This document shows positions 9,517 through 18,085 of a stretch of DNA of 64,000 nucleotides, piece by piece. Positions within the stretch are counted from its first letter, which is position 1. Each line of letters opens with the position of its first letter. A program made the translations under genes and the position numbers. The stretch lies in NCBI GenBank assembly GCA_028383305.1, contig JAOEVD010000004.1, positions 62,001 to 126,000 on the forward strand, read 5' to 3'. The notes under the pieces were generated by a model, which was not told where the DNA came from, searched no databases, and worked only from the letters and a program-made list of their open reading frames with translations. Origin of the DNA: Candidatus Puniceispirillum sp. Lineage in GTDB: Bacteria > Pseudomonadota > Alphaproteobacteria > Puniceispirillales > Puniceispirillaceae.

Positions 9517-10503
9517 TCAGAATGAAACGGTTGTTGCCGATCCTGCCTCAATTGCGCGGCGTATGGCCACTGACGCCAGCGCCAGATCCTGCAAACCAAC
9601 GCCGGTGCCGTCAAAAATAGTGATTTCATCATCGCTTGTTCGGCCAGCATGATCTTTATTGATAACGCTGCCGATTGGCACAATTGCCCCTTCGCTAACA
9701 AGACTTGCGGCAATGGCATGCTGCGCCTCGCCAATCGTCACTGATTGCGCCACTTCATCGGTAAAACAGGTGCCAATCGAAAATAATGCCGGATCAATTT
9801 CCTGTTTGCCCTTGGTATCGGTTCCCATAAAGACAAGATGCGTTCCCGGGCTGACCTGATCGGCCATCAATAACGGCTGATGCGACGAGGTGATGGTGAT
9901 GATCACATCGGCTTGTGTCATTGCATCCGGAGTCACCGCCTCAAAAGGAATTGCATATTCATCCGCCAGCTTGGTAAGACGCGACAAGGCATCGGCTGAC
10001 CGGTTCCAGCCTAAAATCTTGCTGAATTGACGCTGTTGCAACGCGGCGCGTAATTGGAAAACTGATTGATGGCCAGCCCCCATCATGCCTAGAACCGACG
10101 CATCAGGGCGGCCAAGATGACTTATCGAAACCGCTGCGGCGGCGGCCGTGCGCATCGCGGTTAGATAATTGCCGCCGATAATAGCTTGCAACCGCCCTGT
10201 ATCGGGATCAAACAGAAACACACTTGATTGGTGGTTGCTAATGCCCGCATTGGCCATATTTTGCGGCCAGTATCCGCCTTATTTCACGCCAAGCGCAATG
10301 CCAGCCCGGTCAAAGCCCGATTTAAAACCATAAAGCGCATCAGCATGGCCAATCGCCTCGCGCACAACCGGAAAATTCACCGCATCGCCCGCCGCCATTG
10401 CCGCAAAAACCCCTTCAACCGCGACAAAGGCATCCCAGTCATTCACAACATCACGGCACACATCTTCTCGAACGATGACAACGCCGTCGCTGGTTTTCAT
10501 CAT
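9517..10503 (-). pseudogene. bhcD: Iminosuccinate reductase BhcD, interrupted by an in-frame TAA
   Basis: This is an ornithine cyclodeaminase/mu-crystallin family protein. BhcD reduces iminosuccinate to aspartate with NADH, the third step of the beta-hydroxyaspartate cycle. Residues 1-74 (start 10503) end LGVK, then TAA at 10279-10281, and the same frame resumes with GGYWPQN and runs to the stop at 9517. The restored length, 328 codons, is normal for the family, and both halves match it (NFPVVREAIGH, SNHQSS, FDPDTGR, GAGHQ). One codon is therefore a stop in an otherwise intact gene: a nonsense mutation or a base-call error. A second start at 10257 could yield only a truncated product lacking the N-terminal substrate-binding part. 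A CAGCCG/CGGCTG hairpin lies at 9494-9512, just past the stop. Confidence 0.85.
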
Positions 10504-10551
10504 GATATCAATTTTCCTTTTTTGCGGTGCTTTTGGCCGTTATTTTCAAGC

Positions 10552-11715
10552 CTAGAATGCCTTGCCGCGTGCAGTAATTGGCCAAAGAGCTTCGACCTTG
10601 CCATTGCGGACACCAACATACCAATCATGGACATTGCAGGTCGGGTCACAATGACCTGGCACCAGCTTTAATTTGTCGCCAACTTTCAGCACGCCGTCAG
10701 GATCGGCGATCACCCCATGTTCATCTGAACATTTGATATATTCGACATCGGTTCGGCCAAAAATAACTGGCAAGCCACTATCGACCGATTGGGCTTTCAG
10801 TCCAGCGTCACAAATCGCTTTATCGGCCTTGGCATGGCTCATCACCGAGGTCAGAAGGAAAAGCGCATTTTGCCATTCGCCCTGATCAATCCGGTTGCCG
10901 TCACGATCCAGAATACGGCCATAATCAGCATCCATAAAGGCGTAGGAGCCGCATTGCAATTCGTTATAGACGTCCGATTCACCTTCAAAATAATATGATC
11001 CGGTGCCGCCACCGCCAACAATATCACATTCCAGCCCAACTGACTTCAGCGCCGCAACAGCCTCGGCCACCATCGCAACCGCAATCTCAATTTTGGCTTT
11101 GCGTTCCTGATAATCATCAAGATGCTGCATTGCGCCCTGATAGGCCTGAAGTCCGGCAAATTTCAACCCAACAGCCGCGTCAATCGCCGTCGCAATCGCC
11201 ACCACATCTTCGGTCGATTGAACGCCGCAACGCCCTGCCCCGCAATCAATTTCAACAAGACACTCAATTTGGGTTCCATGCTTTACCGCGGCTGCCGACA
11301 AATCAGCGATATTCGCCAGATCATCAACACAGCAAATTGCCCGCGCACCAAGCTTTGGCAGACGTGCCAACCGGTCAATTTTGGCCGGATCGCGCACCTG
11401 ATTAGACACCAGAACATCCTTGATACCGCCGCGCACAAACGCCTCAGCTTCGCTGACCTTCTGGCAGCAAACACCGCAACTGCCCCCAAGCTTTTCTTGA
11501 AGCAGCGCCACATCAACCGATTTATGCATCTTGCCATGAACGCGGTGACGCATGTTTTTGTCTTTGGCGAATTGACCCATCTTGATGATATTGCGCTCTA
11601 GCGCATCAAGATCAAGAACAAGACAGGGTGTCTGGATATCGGCCTCATCCATGCCAACCATGGCGGGAATATTATAGCCAACTTCTAATTCTTCGGGTTT
11701 TACCTGCATATTCAC
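10552..11715 (-). CDS. bhcC: Beta-hydroxyaspartate aldolase BhcC
   Basis: It condenses glyoxylate and glycine to beta-hydroxyaspartate. The fold is the alanine-racemase/D-threonine-aldolase type III PLP barrel. The PLP lysine is Lys62 in HGKMHKS, and the metal site is in PGHCDPTCNVHDWY near the C-terminus. The length of 387 residues equals what I recall for the Paracoccus enzyme. The start is GTG at 11715, seven bases after AGGAG, overlapping the bhcB stop (GTGA), so translation is coupled. An ATG two codons on is the alternative. BhcC is preferred over generic D-threonine aldolase because bhcB, bhcD and the glycolate oxidase genes flank it. Confidence 0.88.
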   Translation of the reverse strand: MNMQVKPEELEVGYNIPAMVGMDEADIQTPCLVLDLDALERNIIKMGQFAKDKNMRHRVHGKMHKSVDVALLQEKLGGSCGVCCQKVSEAEAFVRGGIKDVLVSNQVRDPAKIDRLARLPKLGARAICCVDDLANIADLSAAAVKHGTQIECLVEIDCGAGRCGVQSTEDVVAIATAIDAAVGLKFAGLQAYQGAMQHLDDYQERKAKIEIAVAMVAEAVAALKSVGLECDIVGGGGTGSYYFEGESDVYNELQCGSYAFMDADYGRILDRDGNRIDQGEWQNALFLLTSVMSHAKADKAICDAGLKAQSVDSGLPVIFGRTDVEYIKCSDEHGVIADPDGVLKVGDKLKLVPGHCDPTCNVHDWYVGVRNGKVEALWPITARGKAF

Positions 11716-12699
11716 TGTTTATCTCCTGTAGCTGTGATCCAGGGCAATTTATCCAAATCAACATTTCCGCCCGTAAAAATCACACCAACCTTTTTGCCGC
11801 GAAATAGATCGGGATTTTTTAAAATAACCGCCAATGGCACGGCGCAGCTTGGCTCAATCACCATTTTCATACGCTGCCATGTCAGTTTCATCGCATCAAT
11901 GATTTCCTGCTCACTGGCGGTTAGAATGTCAGTCACATGGTTTGATACGAAATGCCATGTCAAATCCTTGAGCGGCACTTTCAACCCATCTGCAACCGTT
12001 ACCGGCGCATCATCGGCAATAATATGCCCTGCCTTGAAACTGCGATAGGCATCATCCGCCTGTTCAGGCTCGGCAGTGTAAATTTCAATTGATGGCGCAA
12101 GATGGCTTAAGGTCAAGCAAGTGCCCGAAATCATGCCGCCGCCGCCGATTGGCGCAACAACACAATCAAGATCCTTCACCTGATCAATCAATTCCAATGA
12201 ACAGGTCGCCTGCCCGGCAATCACCCGTGGATCATTATAGGGATGCACAAAATCAGCGCCCGTCTTGGCAACCACTTCGGCAAATACCGCCTCGCGGCTT
12301 GTGGTTGACGGCTCGCATTCGACAATTGTGCCGCCATAGCCGATAACCGCATCTTTTTTCGCCTGTGGTGCGGTTCTCGGCATAACAACCGTACAGGGAA
12401 ATTCCGCGCCGTCCCGCCGCATAGCTTAGCGACAGCGCATGATTGCCCGATGAATGCGTGGCGACCCCTTTCGCCGCAGTTGCATCATTGAGGCCAAAAA
12501 CAGCGTTTGACGCCCCGCGCACCTTAAACGCGCCTGCCTTTTGAAAATTCTCGCATTTGAAAAACAGCTCGGCACCTGTTTTCGCATCAAGAAACTGGTT
12601 TGTCACAATTGGCGTGCAGTGAATATGCGGCGAAATCCGCTCATGCGCTTTTTTGACATCGCTCAATTCAGGAATATTCAATTTTTTCTGATCAGTCAT
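11712..12699 (-). pseudogene. bhcB: Beta-hydroxyaspartate dehydratase BhcB, frameshifted
   Basis: This is a fold-type II PLP enzyme of the serine/threonine dehydratase family. BhcB dehydrates beta-hydroxyaspartate to iminosuccinate. The N-terminal part (ATG 12699, PLP lysine in AFKVRG, then HSSGNHA) is in one frame as far as GRRGI. The rest (PCTVVMPRTAP, GGGGMISG, ending GDKQ) is in another. One extra T in the minus-strand run ATTT (plus 12399-12401) explains the break: removing it gives the family-typical RRGIPCTVVMPRTAP and a 328-residue protein. The local sequence is not a slippery heptamer. A real inactivation and a homopolymer error are both possible. Confidence 0.85.
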
Positions 12700-12794
12700 T
12701 TCGATCTCAAAATTCAAGATTTATGTCGGCTGTCGCCTGTCTGTTACGGTAATCATCAGGAACAAAACACATCTAAACCTATCCCAAGCAAATT

Positions 12795-12810
12795 GTGGTT
12801 CATTTACCAC
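12795..12810. promoter_or_regulatory. Inverted repeat upstream of bhcB
   Basis: GTGGT and ACCAC flank six bases in the 148-bp gap between glcF and bhcB. The TGGT...ACCA form resembles operators of GntR/FadR-type regulators. No regulator gene is adjacent. It may mark an internal, separately controlled promoter for bhcBCD. Confidence 0.35.
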
Positions 12811-12847
12811 TAATTTCAACCCGAATGCAGCAAGATGATATCTTGGA

Positions 12848-14137
12848 TTAGCGCGGATTAGGCCCACCTGTTGCCCAATCAATAAATTGAACCGTATGGC
12901 GTACCGGCAAATCTTTCCGGTTTAACTGCGTGATACAGCCAATATTGCCAGCGGCGACAAATTGCGCGCCGGTTTTATCAAGGCTGTCCAATTTATGGGC
13001 TTTTAATTCATCAGCCATCTCGGGTTGAAGGATATTATAGACCCCTGCCGAGCCACAGCAAAGATGGCCATTCAGCGGTTGCACCACATCAAATCCGGCC
13101 TGACGAAGCAAACGCAAAGGCAAATCATGGATCTTTTGCCCATGTTGAAGCGAACAAGCCGAATGATAGGCAACCTTGCCGCGCCCCTCGGCAGGCGCTG
13201 GCTGCAAAATCGACTCGACATCAAGATTATCAAGCAATTCAGAAACATCAACGCATTTATCCGAAACCGCCTTGGCGATACTAGCAAGCTCGGCGTCATC
13301 TTTCATCATATGGTCGTAATCCTTGACCATTGTTCCACAGCCAGACGCATTCACAACAATCGCATCAAGACCGCCCGATTTCATTTCATCATACCATGCC
13401 AGAACCGCCGCCCGAACCGTGTGATGCGCCCGATCAGTTTCGCCAATATGATGCGCCAACGCACCGCAACAATGCGCCTCGGACCGCACAACAACCTCGA
13501 CACCAAGCCGATTGAGAACGCGGATCGTGCTTGCATTGATCTCGGGATCAAGCGCGCGCTGCGCACAGCCGGCCAGCAAGGCAACGCGCTTAACCGGTTT
13601 TTGATCGGGCAAAAATACCGCATTCTGGCCACCAACCCGATCAAATGGCTTTAACTCGGCCGGAATCTTGGCCAGAGCCGCGCGCATGGCCGCCGGCATC
13701 GCCCAGCGAAACAACCGACCGATCCGCGCCAGCGCAATCATCATCCGAAACCGGCCAGCATAAGGAATGATCATGCCAAGCATGCGGCGCATCATCTTGT
13801 CGGCAAATGGCCGCGGCACCAGCTTGTCCAGCTTTTCGCGACCAATATCGAGAAGATGCGGGTAATCCACACCCGATGGACAGGTGGTTGTGCAAGACAG
13901 ACAGCCAAGGCAACGGTCAATATGATAGCCGGTGTTAGCTGATACGGTTTCAGGGCTTTCCAGCACTTCACGCAACATCCAGATGCGGCCACGCGGGCTG
14001 TCGCGCTCATCGCCCGTAATCACAAAGGTCGGACAGGTGGCCGTGCAGAAACCGCAATGAACACATTTACGAAGAATGGCATCAGCTTCGGCGATTTGCG
14101 GGTCGGCAAGCTGGTCAGCGGTGAAATGAGTTTGCAT
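12848..14137 (-). CDS. glcF: Glycolate oxidase iron-sulfur subunit GlcF
   Basis: GlcF is the electron-transfer subunit of the membrane-associated glycolate dehydrogenase GlcDEF. Near the N-terminus are two ferredoxin-type motifs, CVHCGFCTATCP and CLGCLSCTTTCP, each for one [4Fe-4S]. Downstream are two CCG-type cysteine-rich repeats (HCCGALAHH and LCCGSAGVY) of the heterodisulfide-reductase type. It is 429 residues long. It follows glcE by 12 bp. Glyoxylate made here is the entry substrate of the Bhc enzymes encoded next. Confidence 0.95.
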   Translation of the reverse strand: MQTHFTADQLADPQIAEADAILRKCVHCGFCTATCPTFVITGDERDSPRGRIWMLREVLESPETVSANTGYHIDRCLGCLSCTTTCPSGVDYPHLLDIGREKLDKLVPRPFADKMMRRMLGMIIPYAGRFRMMIALARIGRLFRWAMPAAMRAALAKIPAELKPFDRVGGQNAVFLPDQKPVKRVALLAGCAQRALDPEINASTIRVLNRLGVEVVVRSEAHCCGALAHHIGETDRAHHTVRAAVLAWYDEMKSGGLDAIVVNASGCGTMVKDYDHMMKDDAELASIAKAVSDKCVDVSELLDNLDVESILQPAPAEGRGKVAYHSACSLQHGQKIHDLPLRLLRQAGFDVVQPLNGHLCCGSAGVYNILQPEMADELKAHKLDSLDKTGAQFVAAGNIGCITQLNRKDLPVRHTVQFIDWATGGPNPR

Positions 14138-14149
14138 AAACCTTGCTCC

Positions 14150-15340
14150 CTAGATGCCGTCGTGCATACGGCCAAAATTAAGAACCGACCGCGGGTCAAA
14201 CGCTGCCTTTACCCGCTTGTGAAGCGCATAATGTGCTGATGACAGGGGCTGCAAAGGGGCAATGACATTTTTGCTATTACCGCTGTCACGGATCAATTGC
14301 GCATGTCCATTGCCATTTGCCGCCAATGCCGATCGCATTGCCGTGCCAAATTCCGCCCCTGACGGTCCTGCAAGCCATAATAGCCCGCCCGCCCAATCGG
14401 CAAAAAACTGCAAATCAAAATGGTCAAAAAGTGTGGCAATGATTGCCGGTGCCGAAGCCGGTGCGCAGGATAATTTCCAGATATCGCCATCGGCATCTGC
14501 CAGCAAATCAACATCCCGGATTTGCTGCCATAGCGCGGTGCTGGCATCGCTATCAATTTTTACACCCTCTTTATGCGCTGACAGCAAATGCGCGGCGCGA
14601 TCAGCAACCGAAACATCAATCCCCTCAAGCCGGATGATGGCCAGAATCGCACCGGCAACATCAATACCCGCTTTTGCCGCAATGGCTTGTGGCAGAATGG
14701 CGGCCGCATTGGGTTCATGTGGACTGGCAAAAATACCGGCAATGCGGGCAACAGCCGCGCTAAGATCATCACAAGGAAATAAAAGGCTGATTTTGGTTTC
14801 CGGCTTTGGCAGCGTTTTCAGCGTCACCTCATCAACGATGGCCAATGTGCCATAAGACCCGCAAATCAATTTTGACAAATCATAACCAGTGACATTTTTC
14901 ATCACCTTGCCGCCCGATTTGAACCGCTCGCCACGCCCCGAAATCGCATCAAACCCAAGCAAATAATCACGCGCGGCACCGGCGGTCAGGCGGCGAGGGC
15001 CGCTGGCATTGGTTGCCAGAACGCCGCCAATGGTTCCCGCCGACTGGCTGGCCAGAATCTTATGCAAGTCAGGCACTTCAAATGCCAACATCTGGTTTGA
15101 GCTGGCCAATGTCGATTCAACTTCGTGCATTGGCGTGCCAGCGCGCAAGGTTAGGATCAATTCATCAGGCTGATAGTCGATAATGCCGGAAAAAGCCGAA
15201 ACATTTATCACGTCATCATAGTCGGCATCGCGGCCAAGCGCGGCCTTTGTTGCCATCGCTTGCACGCCGAGATGCTGTTGCTGTTCCATCGCATCGGCAA
15301 TGACCGCAGCAGCGTCATCAAGCCCGGTTACGTTTATCAT
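14150..15340 (-). CDS. glcE: Glycolate oxidase FAD-binding subunit GlcE
   Basis: GlcE is the second, shorter FAD-binding (PCMH-type) subunit of glycolate oxidase. The FAD-binding region includes SAGTIGGVLATNASGPRR and KSGGKVMKNVTGYDLSKL, diagnostic of GlcE. I place the start at ATG 15340 (396 residues). The frame stays open upstream to a TTG at 15385, only 5 bp from the glcD stop, and could be used. It lies between glcD and glcF. Confidence 0.93.
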   Translation of the reverse strand: MINVTGLDDAAAVIADAMEQQQHLGVQAMATKAALGRDADYDDVINVSAFSGIIDYQPDELILTLRAGTPMHEVESTLASSNQMLAFEVPDLHKILASQSAGTIGGVLATNASGPRRLTAGAARDYLLGFDAISGRGERFKSGGKVMKNVTGYDLSKLICGSYGTLAIVDEVTLKTLPKPETKISLLFPCDDLSAAVARIAGIFASPHEPNAAAILPQAIAAKAGIDVAGAILAIIRLEGIDVSVADRAAHLLSAHKEGVKIDSDASTALWQQIRDVDLLADADGDIWKLSCAPASAPAIIATLFDHFDLQFFADWAGGLLWLAGPSGAEFGTAMRSALAANGNGHAQLIRDSGNSKNVIAPLQPLSSAHYALHKRVKAAFDPRSVLNFGRMHDGI

Positions 15341-15390
15341 CTCGAAACTTACCCTTATCACTGCGGCAAAACCGGCAGTGGCCAAAAACC

Positions 15391-16878
15391 TTAAAAGCGC
15401 GGCAGATCAGGAAATGGCATTTTGCCCTTATGGACATGAAGCCGCCCCAATTCGGCACAACGATGCAAATGCGGGAACATCTTTCCCGGATTCAGCAGAT
15501 GATCAGCATCAAAGGCGCATTTCAGCCGTTGTTGCTGTTTCATGTCCTCTTCAGTGAATTGAATTCCCATCAGATCACGTTTTTCAACGCCAACACCATG
15601 CTCGCCAGTTAAAACGCCACCCATTTCAACACATGCCCGCAAAATATCAGCGCCAAAATTTTCGGCTCGTTGCAATTCACCGGGTTGGTTGGCATCAAAC
15701 AGAATCAGCGGATGAAGATTGCCATCACCAGCATGAAAGACATTGGCAACGCGCAATCCATATTTTTGGCTAAGCGACGCCATTCGCACCATCATATCTG
15801 GCAGGCGGCGGCGCGGGATTGTGCCATCCATACATAAATAATCGGGCGAAATGCGCCCAACAGCGGGAAAAGCTGATTTCCGGCCAGCCCAGAATAGGTT
15901 GCGCTCTTCTTCGGAATTGCTGACTTTAAGTGATGACGCACCGGCGCTATCCATAATTTTGGCAACGCGATCAATCAATGTATTGACCTCGACTTCCGGG
16001 CCATCAAGTTCTATAATCAGCAGCGCGGCAGCCCCGCGTGGATAGCCAGCATTGGCAAAATCTTCAGCCGCATTAATTGCCAGCCCATCCATCATTTCCA
16101 TACCAGCCGGAATAATACCCGCGCCAATCACATCGCCAACGGCCTTTGCCGCTGATCCGGTATCATCAAACCCGACAAGAAGCGCACGCTGGGTTGCTGG
16201 CTTTTGCAAAATCCGCAACGTCACTTCGCTAACAATGCCAAGCAAGCCTTCAGACCCGGTCATCACGCCCATCAAATCATAATCACCAGCATCAAGATGC
16301 TTGCCGCCAAGCCGCAGGATTTCACCATCAATGGTGACAAGCTCAATCCCAAGAAGATTGTTTGTTGTCAGACCATATTTCAGACAATGAACACCACCTG
16401 AATTTTCGGCAACATTACCACCAACAGAACAGGCAATCTGGCTTGACGGATCGGGCGCATAATAAAACCCATCCGCCTGAACCGCATGGGTAATGGCAAG
16501 ATTGGTCACACCCGGCTGGGCAACGACACAACGATTTGTATAATCAACAGCAAGAATCCGGTTAAATTTCCCAAGCCCGACAAGAACCGCATCAGCCAAA
16601 GGTAAAGCGCCGCCAGATAGCGATGTGCCTGACCCGCGCGGCACTACTTTGATGCCTTCGCCATGACAATATTTCATAACGGCGGCAATTTGCTGGACGG
16701 TTTCTGGCAGAACCACGGCGAGCGGAAGCTGGCGATACGCAGACAGACCATCAGCATCATAGGCGCGGCGCCCTTCAACCGAATCAATCACACAATCGGC
16801 GGCGACCAATTTGCGAAGGTCACGACAAATGGTCTCGCGGCGATCAATAACGGCCTGATCTGGTTCTGGCATCTGCAT
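15391..16878 (-). CDS. glcD: Glycolate oxidase subunit GlcD
   Basis: GlcD is the catalytic FAD flavoprotein of glycolate dehydrogenase and oxidises glycolate to glyoxylate. The 495-residue protein has a PCMH FAD domain (PRGSGTSLSGGALP at about 81-94, SVGGNVAENSGGVHCLKYG at about 151-169) and a C-terminal FAD-linked oxidase domain with NVFHAGDGNLHP and GEHGVGVEKR. AGGAG sits six bases before ATG 16878. It heads the run glcD-glcE-glcF-bhcB-bhcC-bhcD. Confidence 0.96.
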   Translation of the reverse strand: MQMPEPDQAVIDRRETICRDLRKLVAADCVIDSVEGRRAYDADGLSAYRQLPLAVVLPETVQQIAAVMKYCHGEGIKVVPRGSGTSLSGGALPLADAVLVGLGKFNRILAVDYTNRCVVAQPGVTNLAITHAVQADGFYYAPDPSSQIACSVGGNVAENSGGVHCLKYGLTTNNLLGIELVTIDGEILRLGGKHLDAGDYDLMGVMTGSEGLLGIVSEVTLRILQKPATQRALLVGFDDTGSAAKAVGDVIGAGIIPAGMEMMDGLAINAAEDFANAGYPRGAAALLIIELDGPEVEVNTLIDRVAKIMDSAGASSLKVSNSEEERNLFWAGRKSAFPAVGRISPDYLCMDGTIPRRRLPDMMVRMASLSQKYGLRVANVFHAGDGNLHPLILFDANQPGELQRAENFGADILRACVEMGGVLTGEHGVGVEKRDLMGIQFTEEDMKQQQRLKCAFDADHLLNPGKMFPHLHRCAELGRLHVHKGKMPFPDLPRF

Positions 16879-16963
16879 GATAGGCTCCTGAGTAGATATA
16901 TCCGCGAAAAAAAACTGATAGCACCTTACTTATTCATTCCGCCCCGTAAGGCAGCCCCCTGCC

Positions 16964-16992
16964 ATGATGCAGAACAGCCCGAGGTGACGCAA
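16964..16992 (-). promoter_or_regulatory. Possible glcD promoter
   Basis: On the minus strand TTGCGT and CATCAT are 17 bp apart, and the predicted start is about 80 bp upstream of glcD. A GGCAG/CTGCC hairpin (16950-16963) lies right at the predicted start and could be an operator or leader stem. The match is moderate. Confidence 0.35.
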
Positions 16993-17005
16993 TCGGAAAT
17001 TTGGG

Positions 17006-17034
17006 CAAAAGAAACGGCCGGAAAACCCGACCGT
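17006..17034 (-). terminator. Rho-independent terminator after rpmJ
   Basis: On the minus strand an 8-bp stem ACGGTCGG/CCGGCCGT with a GTTTT loop is followed by TTCTTTT. It lies 58 bp past the rpmJ stop and shields the glc operon from readthrough. Confidence 0.7.
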
Positions 17035-17092
17035 ACCTTGGATATTCTAAACGCTTTGGACAGGCTGGTGGCACAATGCGCCACGCAAAGCC

Positions 17093-17218
17093 TTAACCCT
17101 GACGAGCCTTGAGGCGCGGGTTCTTCTTGTTGATTACATATAATCTGCCGCGACGACGCACCACCTGACAATGACGGTCACGCGATTTCAGCGTCTTGAG
17201 TGAACTAACAACTTTCAT
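17093..17218 (-). CDS. rpmJ: 50S ribosomal protein L36
   Basis: This is a 41-residue ribosomal protein starting [10 protein letters not shown] and ending LKARQG. The basic core [15 protein letters not shown] is unmistakable. It has a single Cys rather than the CCHC zinc set, so it is the zinc-independent type common in alphaproteobacteria. ATG 17218 is preceded by GGGAG at 9 nt. The longer open frame upstream crosses its promoter and is not used. It is monocistronic, with its own promoter and terminator. Confidence 0.95.
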   Translation of the reverse strand: MKVVSSLKTLKSRDRHCQVVRRRGRLYVINKKNPRLKARQG

Positions 17219-17274
17219 AATTTGGGGCTCCCAAATCGGCGGCCGTAGGCCTAAATGCTTAATAACGAGGTCGA

Positions 17275-17303
17275 AACTTAACACCGCCACGACCCGAGGT
17301 CAA
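17275..17303 (-). promoter_or_regulatory. Probable rpmJ promoter
   Basis: The minus strand shows TTGACC (17298-17303) and TAAGTT (17275-17280) separated by exactly 17 bp, about 50 bp before the rpmJ start. The -35 is strong and the -10 weak. Confidence 0.5.
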
Positions 17304-17332
17304 TCCTTGCATCGCGCTTTTCCAACGCCTTT

Positions 17333-17992
17333 TTAGATCTTTTTATTGTAGCCAGCCTGGCCTGCCGAAACACCCGTTCCCTGAAGGCCACAATAGCCAT
17401 TTGGTACCTTATGCAAATATTGCTGATGATAATCCTCGGCAAAGTAAAATTGGTCATTAGCCGCGATCTCAGTTGTGATCTGGCCGAATCCGGCTTTTGC
17501 CAGCGCCTTTTGATATTGTTCGGCACTCGCGGTGACGATGGCTAGATCATCATCATCCATCACAAAGATCGCCGACCGATATTGCGTGCCGCGATCATTT
17601 CCCTGCCGAAACCCTTGGGTGGGGTCATGCGCCTGCCAGAATGTTGTTAAAATACGGTCAAGCGTCAGCTTGGCGGGATCATAAACCACCAGCACAACCT
17701 CAGTATGACCGGTCAGTCCGCTGCAAGTTTCCTCGTAAGTAGGGTTTGGCGTCACCCCGCCAGCATAGCCAACCGCCGTGACATGAACACCGGGCAGCTT
17801 CCAAAACAGCCGTTCGGCACCCCAAAAACAGCCAAGACCAAGGACAATCTGCTTCATCCCCTTCGGCACAGAACCGGTAAGGGGCGTGCCAAGCACCGCA
17901 TGATTGCCGCCAGCAAAAACTGCCGTGCCGCAACCGGCCAATGCTTCATCGACATTTGGCAAACGCGATTTAAACGGATTATCGAAAAACAT
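17333..17992 (-). CDS. msrA: Peptide methionine-S-sulfoxide reductase MsrA
   Basis: It repairs methionine-S-sulfoxide in proteins using thioredoxin. The catalytic Cys55 is in GCFWGAE. Other family signatures are [20 protein letters not shown] and HDPTQG...NDRGTQYRS. Its 219 residues and an N-terminal segment before the core resemble the longer E. coli-type MsrA. The C-terminal resolving-Cys region is present as [12 protein letters not shown]. It lies 93 bp downstream of pgk on the same strand. Confidence 0.96.
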   Translation of the reverse strand: MFFDNPFKSRLPNVDEALAGCGTAVFAGGNHAVLGTPLTGSVPKGMKQIVLGLGCFWGAERLFWKLPGVHVTAVGYAGGVTPNPTYEETCSGLTGHTEVVLVVYDPAKLTLDRILTTFWQAHDPTQGFRQGNDRGTQYRSAIFVMDDDDLAIVTASAEQYQKALAKAGFGQITTEIAANDQFYFAEDYHQQYLHKVPNGYCGLQGTGVSAGQAGYNKKI

Positions 17993-18085
17993 GATGCTTG
18001 TCCTTTATGGCAATCCAGCCCTGCCCCATAACCAAAAATCTTATGACTAACCGTTCTGTAACCAAACGTTTTTTGAGCGTAATGG

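Noticed and set aside
10279-10281. Recoding of the bhcD stop as selenocysteine or pyrrolysine
   Set aside because: The codon is TAA, which neither system uses, and no downstream stem-loop of the right type is evident.
12395-12405. Programmed frameshifting in bhcB
   Set aside because: The junction A ATT TCC is not an X-XXY-YYZ slippery heptamer, and the family is not known for frameshifting.
14262-14855. 197-codon plus-strand ORF
   Set aside because: It is antisense to glcE, whose family motifs and codon pattern are clear on the minus strand.
16984-17112. Small plus-strand ORF of 42 codons with a GTG start
   Set aside because: It overlaps the rpmJ terminator hairpin and the rpmJ 3' end, and lacks a ribosome binding site. 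The coding appearance is explained by these elements.
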